A DNA stretch of 64,000 nucleotides from JBFMFB01 sp040752115 (GTDB taxonomy: Bacteria > Pseudomonadota > Gammaproteobacteria > Burkholderiales > Sulfuricellaceae), in the NCBI GenBank assembly GCA_040752115.1, contig JBFMFB010000011.1, forward strand, positions 1 to 64,000. The letters are read 5' to 3'. Under the pieces are notes generated by a model that was not told where the DNA came from, made no database searches, and worked only from the letters and a program-made list of their open reading frames with translations. The translations under genes and the position numbers were made by a program. Below, in pieces: positions 42,434-51,456 of this stretch. Every line of letters starts with the position of its first letter. Positions within the stretch are counted from its first letter, which is position 1.

Positions 42434-44785
42434 CTACTGGAGCCATGCGTACAACTGATCCCAGGCGAGTTCCAGAATTCGTTTTGAGCGAATGTCGATG
42501 AACTCCACAGTCCACTCGTCCGCTTTTTCACCGATAGCCGCAAGGTGTGGCATATGCGTCGAGAGTTCTGCGATGGCTTGGGTGGATTCTGCAAACCCAT
42601 TGCCGTTCGCGTCGGCTGCGGCAAGGATGGCTGCTGCAACTTCTGTAGAGGGTGCGCCGAGCGCTTGGTAAAGAATCCGCTTTTCTTTCCAGGGGCGATC
42701 CGACAGCGAAGAATTCGCTTCCATCTGAACCAGTACCAGATTACCGATGCGGTGCGGGATTTCCTTGTTCTCGTAGATCGTGTCGTCCCATCCAGCGGTA
42801 AGCTGCTTTGGTGCAATGTGCTCAAGTGCTAAATGCCGTTCGTCCTTTAGGCCTTCGTAGGATAGGCAGGGCGAAGCAGCGGGCTTCCCCCTCTTTACCA
42901 GCCCAGGCACGTCCGGGTCTGCGACCGCATCGTGATAAGCCGAGAGCAAGATAAAACGAGATACTTGGCCGGCGTTCTGGTAAGCCGGAATCAGGCTGGC
43001 CTCAGCTACAAAACGATCCTTGTCAGTGATGGCACCGTGCTCTGGGTCGACGAGCCGAGCGCGCAATTCTGCTTTCAACTTGGCTACATCTACGCATGGG
43101 GCAACCGCCCCTTCCGGCGCATCGCGCCTGAGAGATCGCGCCAATGAGGGCATCCCAGTAATGGAATTGGTGCCACCGGACAAGATGTCTCGGTATTCGC
43201 TGTCGATGTTCGCTGTGCCACGGTGCGACGCACGCCACAACGCGGAGAACGCGGTCATGGCCTTTAGTGCCTCCTCAAACTCCTTGATCCTTGCGGGTTG
43301 GTCGGCAGCGCTTGCCCAAAGCGCGACAGAGTAGAACCTAACAAGAGGCCCAATCGTTACAGAGTGATTCAGGCTGCTAAGAAAGGCAAGGCATAGTTTT
43401 ACTGCGTCTGTGGTCGCATCGATCGGCAGTCCATGCAGTGAAGGTGTCTTTTCGCTTATGTCCCAAGCATGCTCCTTGAAGGTGGCGGTATCTTGTAGAT
43501 GACGGATGAAGGCCAACCTATCCGCTTCAACCTTGTCATAACGCTTGAATTCGTCAGTCAGATAACGCCGTTGGTCGGCAAGACGCTTCGGAAGTTTGAA
43601 ACCCGTTTCGGCAGACGCGAAAAATATCAGCAGGTCACGCGTTGCTGCTTGAAGCTGGTCTCCGACCTTAAATTTTGAAAGGTAATTCGAGATAGTGGAA
43701 ATATGCTCTCGCGCCTGAGACTTTTCATAGTTCGCAAGTGTTTCTGCGCTGACGACCTTCGGCTTAAAGGTTTCAAACGCCGTTAGCGGCTCACCAGTCG
43801 TGTTGAGTGATTCAAAGATCGTGAATGCGTAATCCTCGTCCTTTCCTCGTACAACGGTAATCGCGACTCGATTCAACACGTAGCTCGCGAGCAATACAAG
43901 TTGCAGTAGCGCCAGGAATTCCTGCGACAAGCTACCGTCTTGGATCGCTTGAGAAACGTCCTCGGGAAAGGAATGGTTTAGCAGCGCGAGTTGAAAGCGC
44001 TCCGCTTTGTTGATTTGCTTCAGGGTCGGCAATTCCTCCAGCTCTTCCTTCTTGCTTCCGCCACTGGGGACGCCCTTGAGTAACTTCGACATCTGCACGT
44101 ATCGCTCAACCAGCGCTTCTTCGCCTTCGATATGGCCATCGCGCTCCTGCGGTTTGAATTCGGCCGGTTTGGGCGCATCAATGACACCCAGATAGGACAA
44201 AATGAGGTACGCGATTGGTGATCTGTATTGAGCATGCGCAAGGCTCTGCGACCATTGATCGTCAAATGATCTGATCATGCGCGGATAAAGGGGCGAATCG
44301 CCGGACGGCCGTCGATCAAAAAACGTCGAAGCCAACTCATCGATCAAGCGCAAGGTTTGCCCGTCCAGCCACTTCTCCGCACTAGACAAGCTATCCTGGG
44401 ACTTTCCTTTCAGCATCTTGGCCCTGGCAAGCCGAATGTGGTTGTGTAGGGCGATGCACAGGCAAAGCAATGACGTAAGCCGCTGCTGTCCATCAATCAC
44501 TGTGAGAACCTTAGCCGGCACTTCTGGTCTTACGATCGGCTGGACGGTCCTGAAATGTATGTCATGAATGGTGATGACCGTACCAAGAAACGTAAAGCTC
44601 TCTTCGCTCTCTATGAGCATGGCATAGCCATGTAGGATGTCGTCGAGGAGCTTGCTGACCTTATCCTTGTCCCATCCGTAGGGCCGTTGGTATGCAGGGA
44701 TGTAAAGGCCCAAGCTCCTTTCCGTGAGCATTTCGCGAACACTTTTCGAGAGCGCCTCGAATATTTCTTTTGCTTCCATTGCCAT
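42434..44785 (-). CDS. sspE: DUF262/DUF1524 nuclease, SspE-like phosphorothioation-sensing effector
   Basis: The 783-residue protein has an N-terminal DUF262 domain with IPAYQRPYGWDKDK (about residues 29-42) and DGQQRLTSL (98-106), the ParB/sulfiredoxin-like NTPase motif of GmrSD and SspE. The C-terminal DUF1524 domain has an HNH-type nuclease site in LALEHIAPKQ (about residues 653-662) and GNLVLV (Asn682). In Ssp systems SspE senses phosphorothioated self DNA through its DUF262 domain and nicks phage DNA. Its position directly after the sspB-C-D genes is the reason for the SspE call; on sequence alone it could be a GmrSD-type restriction enzyme. Confidence 0.85.
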   Translation of the reverse strand: MAMEAKEIFEALSKSVREMLTERSLGLYIPAYQRPYGWDKDKVSKLLDDILHGYAMLIESEESFTFLGTVITIHDIHFRTVQPIVRPEVPAKVLTVIDGQQRLTSLLCLCIALHNHIRLARAKMLKGKSQDSLSSAEKWLDGQTLRLIDELASTFFDRRPSGDSPLYPRMIRSFDDQWSQSLAHAQYRSPIAYLILSYLGVIDAPKPAEFKPQERDGHIEGEEALVERYVQMSKLLKGVPSGGSKKEELEELPTLKQINKAERFQLALLNHSFPEDVSQAIQDGSLSQEFLALLQLVLLASYVLNRVAITVVRGKDEDYAFTIFESLNTTGEPLTAFETFKPKVVSAETLANYEKSQAREHISTISNYLSKFKVGDQLQAATRDLLIFFASAETGFKLPKRLADQRRYLTDEFKRYDKVEADRLAFIRHLQDTATFKEHAWDISEKTPSLHGLPIDATTDAVKLCLAFLSSLNHSVTIGPLVRFYSVALWASAADQPARIKEFEEALKAMTAFSALWRASHRGTANIDSEYRDILSGGTNSITGMPSLARSLRRDAPEGAVAPCVDVAKLKAELRARLVDPEHGAITDKDRFVAEASLIPAYQNAGQVSRFILLSAYHDAVADPDVPGLVKRGKPAASPCLSYEGLKDERHLALEHIAPKQLTAGWDDTIYENKEIPHRIGNLVLVQMEANSSLSDRPWKEKRILYQALGAPSTEVAAAILAAADANGNGFAESTQAIAELSTHMPHLAAIGEKADEWTVEFIDIRSKRILELAWDQLYAWLQ

Positions 44786-44817
44786 GGTGAGTATCGCCCT
44801 CTCTGGTTATTGGTTCG

Positions 44818-45669
44818 CTATTTGTGGCAGATAAGGCAAGCCCCGCCGCCTTCCTCCTCATTGTACAGATCATCGATGTCCCTGGCATCAACCGTTACTG
44901 GACGTAGAGGATTCGGAACCCGGCGTGCCAACTCGCGGTGCCGGCGTATTTCGAAGTCGGCCTTGATTTCGGCCATACGCTCAGGCTGCTCAAGCTCTTC
45001 CAGTGACTCTCCCTGACTCCAGGTGAACGGAGAACCATGGGAGAGAGCCGTCTTCTCATAGCCCTTGGCTTCTTCGAAACTATCCGGATGCTCATGCTTC
45101 AGGCGAACCCATTCGATTTTCTGCTGGAAGAAACAGAACGTGCAGCCACTGCGGGAACGCCACTTATAGTAATCAGGCATCCCTAGCCCAGACCCCTCAA
45201 GAATCTCAATTACCCCCTGCTTGTCGATGCCGTGTTCGCGGAATGGCATTACCACTTTGAGGTTTGGGTCCTGCGTCGCCAGCCCTTCGCGCTGGTCTTC
45301 ATCCGAGCGGATAGCTACGTAACTGGTAATCTTCGTCCCGGCCTTCAGCGACGGGCGAACCCAGCGCTTGAAGGGTTCGAGCTTGAGTTGCCGAGTGCAC
45401 CAGCGGGTTTGTGGCGACGGCAGGAAGTGGTTGTACTCTTTCAGCCAGAAATCGAAACCACGATCAGGGTTGAGGCGAACAATCCGTTTCCCAAGGAATC
45501 CTTCGAGTCGGCTAAGGAAACTGTAGACCTCATCTAGCTCTTTGCCCGTATCGGTGAAGAAGTATTCGATGTCCAGGTCCGGGTGGTTCTGCCGCATATA
45601 GACAGCCAATGCGGCGCTATCGCGCCCGCCTGATAGTCCGAGTACGTGGCGTTCCGCAGGTTTTTCCAT
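44818..45669 (-). CDS. sspD: PAPS reductase-family ATP pyrophosphatase, SspD-like
   Basis: The 283-residue protein belongs to the PP-loop family: LSGGRDSAAL (SGGxDS, residues 13-18) is the ATP pyrophosphatase loop. Further blocks are EYFFTDTGKELDEVY, TRWCTRQLK with Cys91, SGCTFCFFQ with Cys176 and Cys179, and a C-terminal CLIC pair (Cys278, Cys281) that may hold an iron-sulfur cluster. SspD, like DndC, is thought to activate the DNA backbone for sulfur insertion. Its ATG overlaps the sspC stop by one base (TAATG). It is 32 bases upstream of sspE. Confidence 0.88.
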   Translation of the reverse strand: MEKPAERHVLGLSGGRDSAALAVYMRQNHPDLDIEYFFTDTGKELDEVYSFLSRLEGFLGKRIVRLNPDRGFDFWLKEYNHFLPSPQTRWCTRQLKLEPFKRWVRPSLKAGTKITSYVAIRSDEDQREGLATQDPNLKVVMPFREHGIDKQGVIEILEGSGLGMPDYYKWRSRSGCTFCFFQQKIEWVRLKHEHPDSFEEAKGYEKTALSHGSPFTWSQGESLEELEQPERMAEIKADFEIRRHRELARRVPNPLRPVTVDARDIDDLYNEEEGGGACLICHK

Positions 45670-48600
45670 TATCCGTTCTCCCGTTCTAGTAGCATCGATC
45701 CGGCCTCGGCTAGCGCGGCCAAGAACAGTCTCGTCTCTTCGGAGTTACCTGATCCGATTTCGAGAATCTTGCTGGTCATTTCCAGCACCCGTTGTTGCTC
45801 CTCCCGGCCAACATCGATAGCTCGCATGATGGTCTTCCCATGTTCGCCGGTACCGAACACCAGGCCAATCGCATGGCGGGTCGGCGTCCTCTCCTTGATT
45901 GCTGCCAGCATTTCCGCGTGGCGGAATTTCAGCGCCATGTCGGCCAGCGCCAGTTCAGCCGCATCCGGCGTCGCGTCGGACCAATCAGTCGTCGGCAGGT
46001 TGACGGCGAGGCTCACCAGCCCTTCCATAGCTTCTTCGGAGCCATCGAACTCCAACAGTCGACCGGCGAAGGATTCAAGCCTGAAATCGCCGCTTAGGCC
46101 CTTAACAACTTTAGCCCTTGCATGCAGCGTTTCGAGATCGTCAGCGTCAGCGGCAAGCGCCTTGAACAACTTGGCATTCAGACGCCGTACCAGTGCTGGA
46201 TAAGCAGCCTGGAGCAAGGACAGGTCTTCGATCAATTGCCGTCCAAGCGCTTGAGGGTTTTCGGCTCCATACAGGTTGGGAAGATCAACGAGAAGCAGCT
46301 TATGGGGATCGGAGGCTTGGAGGAGAATTTTGCGTAGATCGGTTGCACGCTTCGGATGGCTAGCGGTCCGGCGCGTCCAGTTCGGAAGGTCAAACGCCAG
46401 CTTCACCAGGGCGCGGCCAATGGCGAGCGGTTCCACGACGCAACCTGAGCCGGAAACGGTCTTGGCTGCCTTCGCTAGGACATTGAGCAAATCTGCGTAG
46501 GTTTCGTCGCGGACGACGAGTTGGAGTTCGATACATCCGGGATCGCGGAGTACCTCATGTCCAAACTCCCGGTTGATTTCGGGTTGATAGACGCCATCCT
46601 TATAGGCGGCGAGAACGTCCCGGTTCGTAATGATGTAGGCAAGACCAAGGATACCGCGAACGCCTTTACGCAATCCGAAGGGAGGCATGCTCCAGCGCTC
46701 CTGGATGTCGGAAAGCGTAACCCGTCCATCACGCCGCAACATCTGGTCTGCCGCTTCCCACAGCGCAACTAGTTCCTTGGAATGCGTACCGGGCGCTGGC
46801 CTTACAAATCCCCACGTGTCCGCATCGACTTGTCGGTGAAGGCCCAACGCCGCCAAGATTGTGGCATACAGCCCGCGCTCTGCAGGAAATCCCTCGAAGG
46901 CCAGCGCTTCCTGGGTGGAATTGTCGATCATTGCTTCCACCAGGATGTTCAATGCCCCCTGGGTGTTGCTATTGACGGAATGGCGATTCACCAGTTCGCT
47001 AAAGATTTTCGGGCAGACATCATAGGTTTCGTCAGCCAGTTCCGACGCAAGGATGGACGGACCGAGGCGGCTATCACACTGGCGCTGTTTGCCATGCACG
47101 TACCACTGGGCGTTGGATACAGCGCTGCTCAAAGCATCCTGGAGCTTGCCCAGGACGGCTATGGTGCGGGCTTTCAGTTCCCGACGGGCTACCGGGTCGC
47201 CACCCAAGCCGGCGTTGTTGTTTTGGACCGCTTCAAGGGCTAGATACTCGCGGCCAAGGGACCAAATGTTCTCGGCGTTATCCGGCACGCCCAAGGCGAT
47301 AGGATGGGTAGTCTCACCGGAAGCCGTGCGACACCTCACTTGCAGCGCCCGATGGCTTTCTCCTTGGGTTGGCATGACGAGGAAGAAGTGCCCGCTGATG
47401 CCGGTGCGCGGATCGAACGCCGCAATGGCATCCCGTAGGTCATCGAGCGCAACGAGATCAAGACCGAACCAGCGAAGAGCCCCCGTTTCTTGGTAGTGGC
47501 GCTTCGGCAATATCGGTTGCAAGCCGGCAAGAGTGGACAGACGCTTGATGTCGAGCCCTGGCGTCACCGCTAATGTTGCCGATACCGCGGCATCAATGTC
47601 GAAATCACTGCCCTGATAGATCGCCCAGGTATTGAGATGCTTCCTGTAGACAATCTGCGACCAGCCGGCCATGTCGGCGAGTGCCTTATCGATATCGGCT
47701 TTAGATGTATCTGGTGCGCAGGTTGCCAACACGGCATTATCCGCGACCAGGCCGGAGCCATTTCGGAAAAGATCGATCAGCGCAATGGCCTTGATAAGGC
47801 GAAGGTGGAGCGGCGAGCCCTTGGCCTGGCACCGCTCAACCGCATCAACACTTTGCGCCCAGCGATGCCCTTCCGGAGAGGCGAGGATGGTGCCCTCAAG
47901 GTTCTCGCGAAGGTAATCCCAATAGCGGGCCGGTTCGTAGACAACCTTCGAGGCTAACTCAGTTGTACGCAGGAAGTCGGAAAAGCCACGAGGTTCGGCG
48001 GAGGCCAGGAACCCGAAGGTGCTGCGCTCATTCTGGCCGAAACGGCGCTTGGAAACGGGACCAAGCAATGCCGCGGTAACGGGATGAAGCGGCCAGCATC
48101 GATCCAGGCGGTGCGCGAGGTCGGCAGGGGCCGCCGGGCGGTTTTTGCGAATGCTGTTGGCCAGCGCCTTGCACCAAGGTCCCGAATACGGATGAGGTAT
48201 GTCAGCCCCATCAATGGCGCGGGCGGTGAGTTCAAGCACTTCATCGACGGCCGCAACCAGTGGGATATCGACAAACCGGCCTTGGATTTTCGACCACTCG
48301 TCGCGGGCTTCCTTGCCCAGGCGGGCTGCGTACTGCTCGAACGCCTGATGGAGGATGCCGACTACCAATAGCCTCCCCTTGCAGCGAGAGGCAGCTTCGG
48401 CAAGTTCCTGGAAGAAGTGAATATCGCCACCATGCGTTGCCGCGTACTCCAGGAACTTGCCAAGTTCGTCGATGATGACGAGAACGCCATTGTCCGGTCG
48501 AGCTTCCGAGATATCGACCAAAGCCTTGATGATACGGCGACCATCCGGCGCATCTCCAAGGCGACGCCCAACATAGGGAATGCCAGAGTTGCGGATTGCC

Positions 48601-48992
48601 TCGCCTATATCCGCAATGGGGTCAGCCCTGCGACCCACGACCGGAATTACGGCCCACGGTTCTTTTCGGGGGCCAATGCTAAGCGGTTTCCGTAGAGGTT
48701 CGACAACCTTCTCCCCTAAAACCTCGGCAGCCATAGTGCGCACCTTCGACTCGCCGCCAAGCAACGAGGCAAACGCCAAGGCAAGGGAGGATTTACCACC
48801 GCCGAAAGGGCCGGTCCAGGTATACGCAGCCTGCCGAGTTGCCACGAACTGGTGGCACATGGACTCGATTACGTGTTGAGCCGTGGACTGACAAACAAAA
48901 CCACGAAGGGCAGCTTCGCTGCCCCAATCTAGGTCGATACGGATAGAACGAAGAAATTGGCGCGAAATGGTGATCTTGTCGGCGAGCAACAT
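45669..48992 (-). CDS. sspC: Large P-loop ATPase, SspC-like
   Basis: The 1107-residue protein has an unusual N-terminal Walker A, TGPFGGGKSS (about residues 60-69), and Walker B LVIIDELGKF (171-180), followed by a long, mostly helical region without another recognised domain. Size, order and motifs agree with SspC, the ATPase of the single-strand phosphorothioation complex. It overlaps sspB and sspD by one base on each side, so the three are translationally coupled. It might also be compared with BREX or Dnd-associated ATPases, but the DUF4007 and PP-loop neighbours point to Ssp. Confidence 0.88.
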   Translation of the reverse strand: MLLADKITISRQFLRSIRIDLDWGSEAALRGFVCQSTAQHVIESMCHQFVATRQAAYTWTGPFGGGKSSLALAFASLLGGESKVRTMAAEVLGEKVVEPLRKPLSIGPRKEPWAVIPVVGRRADPIADIGEAIRNSGIPYVGRRLGDAPDGRRIIKALVDISEARPDNGVLVIIDELGKFLEYAATHGGDIHFFQELAEAASRCKGRLLVVGILHQAFEQYAARLGKEARDEWSKIQGRFVDIPLVAAVDEVLELTARAIDGADIPHPYSGPWCKALANSIRKNRPAAPADLAHRLDRCWPLHPVTAALLGPVSKRRFGQNERSTFGFLASAEPRGFSDFLRTTELASKVVYEPARYWDYLRENLEGTILASPEGHRWAQSVDAVERCQAKGSPLHLRLIKAIALIDLFRNGSGLVADNAVLATCAPDTSKADIDKALADMAGWSQIVYRKHLNTWAIYQGSDFDIDAAVSATLAVTPGLDIKRLSTLAGLQPILPKRHYQETGALRWFGLDLVALDDLRDAIAAFDPRTGISGHFFLVMPTQGESHRALQVRCRTASGETTHPIALGVPDNAENIWSLGREYLALEAVQNNNAGLGGDPVARRELKARTIAVLGKLQDALSSAVSNAQWYVHGKQRQCDSRLGPSILASELADETYDVCPKIFSELVNRHSVNSNTQGALNILVEAMIDNSTQEALAFEGFPAERGLYATILAALGLHRQVDADTWGFVRPAPGTHSKELVALWEAADQMLRRDGRVTLSDIQERWSMPPFGLRKGVRGILGLAYIITNRDVLAAYKDGVYQPEINREFGHEVLRDPGCIELQLVVRDETYADLLNVLAKAAKTVSGSGCVVEPLAIGRALVKLAFDLPNWTRRTASHPKRATDLRKILLQASDPHKLLLVDLPNLYGAENPQALGRQLIEDLSLLQAAYPALVRRLNAKLFKALAADADDLETLHARAKVVKGLSGDFRLESFAGRLLEFDGSEEAMEGLVSLAVNLPTTDWSDATPDAAELALADMALKFRHAEMLAAIKERTPTRHAIGLVFGTGEHGKTIMRAIDVGREEQQRVLEMTSKILEIGSGNSEETRLFLAALAEAGSMLLERENG

Positions 48993-49912
48993 TATTTGGC
49001 CCTCTGGTAAGCAAAGGGGAGAAAGTATTCCGGCTCTACCCTTCTCAAACGAATGACCTGCCGCATCCCGGCTGTATCGCTCCAGGCATAGATGCCACCG
49101 GAAGTACGCTCGACATCCACCAGGCGCTCGGCGACCGAGTCGACATCGAGCTTGAAGGTCATGCCAGGAGATCCCCGCTCTAGTGTGATCAGGTCAAACC
49201 CGAGGGTGTTTGCAGTGCCAGCGTTTTGCTGCCAGAAGGCCGTAAGGGCATAGAGAAAAATGCCGTCCGGTAGTGAGGGCTTGGGACCAACCCTGAAGTC
49301 GTAGCTGCCGCGTGTCGTGGTGATGAGGCCAAGCTGCGCTAGCACCGGCTCGGCAAGCTCTTCGGCGGCGTCGGCACCCACGTCTTTCGGAATGTAGGAA
49401 CGCAAACACACTTCGACATCGCGGGACAAGGTTGAGTCAGTCACGCGAACGCCGGGCCTACTGCTTAACGCCTCGCGTAGACCGGTTACTAACGTAGGCT
49501 TTTCAAATGCCTGTGCTGAGACATGGTTGAATACGTAATGCCAAGTAGTAGCTCGGTGGCCTTCCCCTGCAATTAGCCAATGGGCAAGCCATGCGCTAGC
49601 GGGGTTTTCAAGATAGGGGTCTAGCTGCTTAGGGCCAAACAGGGCCGTACCGACAGGGCCGGGCAAATATCCGCCCTTGGTTTCCTTAATTACATTGCAT
49701 GCAAGACCCCAATGCCGGATTGCGGCAACCATATTCTTACCCACGCCGAAGGTGATAATGGCGTCGGGATCGTTGAACGTGCCACGGGGCGCGATAGTGT
49801 CGCATTGAGCAACAGCGTCATATGCCTTCCGCAACCAAAGTTGCCGAAGCGGGAAGGTTTCATGGCCGGCGAACTGCGGCTTGTAATTCGGATCGGCAAG
49901 CTTTCCCCGCAT
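48992..49912 (-). CDS. sspB: DUF4007 protein, SspB-like nickase
   Basis: The 306-residue protein opens with FAGHETFPLRQLWLRKAYDA (about residues 14-33), the hallmark of DUF4007. SspB is a DNA nickase that opens the strand for phosphorothioate insertion; the catalytic residues cannot be named with certainty here. It begins at an ATG with a very strong AAGGAGGG site and is the first gene of the operon. A -10 TATAAT and repeated operator-like sequences precede it. Confidence 0.88.
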   Translation of the reverse strand: MRGKLADPNYKPQFAGHETFPLRQLWLRKAYDAVAQCDTIAPRGTFNDPDAIITFGVGKNMVAAIRHWGLACNVIKETKGGYLPGPVGTALFGPKQLDPYLENPASAWLAHWLIAGEGHRATTWHYVFNHVSAQAFEKPTLVTGLREALSSRPGVRVTDSTLSRDVEVCLRSYIPKDVGADAAEELAEPVLAQLGLITTTRGSYDFRVGPKPSLPDGIFLYALTAFWQQNAGTANTLGFDLITLERGSPGMTFKLDVDSVAERLVDVERTSGGIYAWSDTAGMRQVIRLRRVEPEYFLPFAYQRAK

Positions 49913-49948
49913 GATCCCTCCTTAAGATAAACTACAATTTCTACCGGG

Positions 49949-50004
49949 CTGGCGGATGTCGCCAGTCATTATAGTTTACCCTCGACTGGAGGCTTTCGCC
50001 AGTC
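49949..50004 (-). promoter_or_regulatory. Promoter and operator region of the ssp operon
   Basis: On the minus strand TATAAT (49968-49973) lies about 55 bases before the sspB start, without a good -35 element. It is flanked by two inverted repeats: CTGGCG-N5-CGCCAG (49949-49965) and GACTGG-N9-CCAGTC (49984-50004). The nine-base TCGCCAGTC occurs directly repeated at 49959-49967 and 49996-50004, 37 bases apart. The layout suggests a regulator bound on both sides of the -10, with DUF6471 the obvious candidate. Confidence 0.6.
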
Positions 50005-50029
50005 TTTCTTGGGGGGGCGGCGGCTTACA

Positions 50030-50257
50030 TTAGTCGTTCAGTCTAACCGTTTGACACCCGATCACTTCCAAGCACTGCATTAGAAAGACCGCCGAAAACT
50101 TCCCGCGGCTGATCTTGTTGGCGATGTTTACCGGGGTCTCGGCAATACCCTCGGCCGCCAATTTTTCAGCAAGTTCCTGATAGGTAATGCCGCGGCGCTT
50201 CAATTCCGCCTTGAGCAGCCCCTTCACCTTCGCTTCCCAATTTTGCGTCTTCTGCAT
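50030..50257 (-). CDS. DUF6471-type small HTH protein, likely ssp regulator
   Basis: The 75-residue protein is basic and begins QKTQNWEAKVKGLLKAELKRR; the segment TYQELAEKLAAEGIAETPVNIANKI looks like a helix-turn-helix. This is the pattern of the DUF6471 family, whose members often lie next to defence or mobile genes. It is transcribed toward the ssp operon and ends 117 bases before sspB, on the far side of the operator repeats. A GGAG site precedes the ATG. Confidence 0.75.
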   Translation of the reverse strand: MQKTQNWEAKVKGLLKAELKRRGITYQELAEKLAAEGIAETPVNIANKISRGKFSAVFLMQCLEVIGCQTVRLND

Positions 50258-50380
50258 CTAAGCGCTCCTATCGTACTCGTGCGCAGGCTCACCATCTGAG
50301 CTTGTGGGTTACCAATACTATCGACTCAGTCGCGAGCGGTTGATTTGGCGACGCAAATAATCATACACGATATATTCATA

Positions 50381-50408
50381 TTGACAAACGATGTGTTTGC
50401 TATATCAT
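50381..50408 (+). promoter_or_regulatory. Sigma-70 promoter of the transposase gene
   Basis: TTGACA (50381-50386), a 16-base spacer, and TATCAT (50403-50408) lie 26 bases before the transposase start, inside a very AT-rich stretch (50350-50440) unlike the surrounding DNA. ATAATCAT followed by RCAC occurs on both sides of the promoter. Confidence 0.6.
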
Positions 50409-50433
50409 ATTAGATAACAACATATCGAAAACG

Positions 50434-51456
50434 ATGATAATCATGCACAAACAACACTTCCTCCTCTCCGCCAAAGCCCGCACCTTGTCTGTCCGGCAGG
50501 TCATGGAAATGACTGAGACGGAAGCCTTCGAGGTCTTCAAGGAGATTCGCTGGGGCGCCGGCGAGGAAGTGGCCTGCCCGGTGTGCGGTGTGGTGGAGCG
50601 GCACTATTTTCAGCGCACCCGCAAGCAATGGCGGTGCAAGTCCTGCAACCACACCTTCTCGGTGACCAGCGGGACGATCTTCGCCTTCCACAAGCTGCCG
50701 CTGAAGGTCTACCTGGCGGCCATCGCCCTGTACGCCAACGCGGTGAAGGGCATTTCCGCCCTACAGCTATCCCGCGATCTGGGCGTCCAATACAAGACCG
50801 CCTTCGTCCTGGCCCACAAGATTCGGGAATCGCTGATGGAACACCGGGACGATTCGCCCCTGGCCGGCGAGGTCCACCTGGACGGTGCCTACGTGAATGG
50901 CCATGTGCGGCCCAAGAACAAGAAGTCGGAGCGGATCGACCGGCGCTTGGCCAAGAACCAGAAGCCGACAAAGCGCTGCGTCTTCGTCATGCGGCAGAAG
51001 TGCGAGGAACTGGCCGGGGCCAGGAAGACCCTCACCTTCGTGCTGAAGAACGAGAACCAGGCCGATGTATCAAAGCTGGCAGGCAGCTTCATTACCCCCG
51101 GCTCGGTGGTCTGCGCCGACGAGAACAACGCCTACGATCTGCTCCATGCCAAGTACGACACTCGACGCGTGAACCACCAGCTTGAATACCGGGCCGACGA
51201 CGGCACCACCAACAACTTGGCGGAGTCCTATTTCAGCCGCTTCCGCAGGATGCAGTACGGTCAGGTCCACAAGTTCGGCAACCTCTACCTGGCGAACTAC
51301 GCCAACGAGGCCGCCTACCGGGAGGACACCCGGCGCTGGAGCAACGGTGAAATCTTCCGGGACATCGTGAAGAAGTGCGCCCGGACTCGGACGCACCATG
51401 ATTGGTGCGGATACTGGCAGGGGAACAAGCGGCAGGCGGAGCGGCTGGCAGCTTAG
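50434..51456 (+). CDS. IS1595-family (ISXO2-like) transposase
   Basis: The 340-residue protein has an N-terminal zinc ribbon (CPVCG, then CKSCNHTF, about residues 47-73) and an IS1595-type DDE domain: HLDGAYVNGHVRP (first Asp), VVCADENNAYDLL (second Asp) and TNNLAESYFSRFRRMQ (Asn/Glu end). All catalytic residues look intact. No terminal inverted repeats were found on either side, and the 3' end overlaps the convergent exonuclease gene by 4 bases, so it is not part of a recognisable complete IS. It may be a remnant or a fixed gene. Confidence 0.88.
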   Translation: MIIMHKQHFLLSAKARTLSVRQVMEMTETEAFEVFKEIRWGAGEEVACPVCGVVERHYFQRTRKQWRCKSCNHTFSVTSGTIFAFHKLPLKVYLAAIALYANAVKGISALQLSRDLGVQYKTAFVLAHKIRESLMEHRDDSPLAGEVHLDGAYVNGHVRPKNKKSERIDRRLAKNQKPTKRCVFVMRQKCEELAGARKTLTFVLKNENQADVSKLAGSFITPGSVVCADENNAYDLLHAKYDTRRVNHQLEYRADDGTTNNLAESYFSRFRRMQYGQVHKFGNLYLANYANEAAYREDTRRWSNGEIFRDIVKKCARTRTHHDWCGYWQGNKRQAERLAA

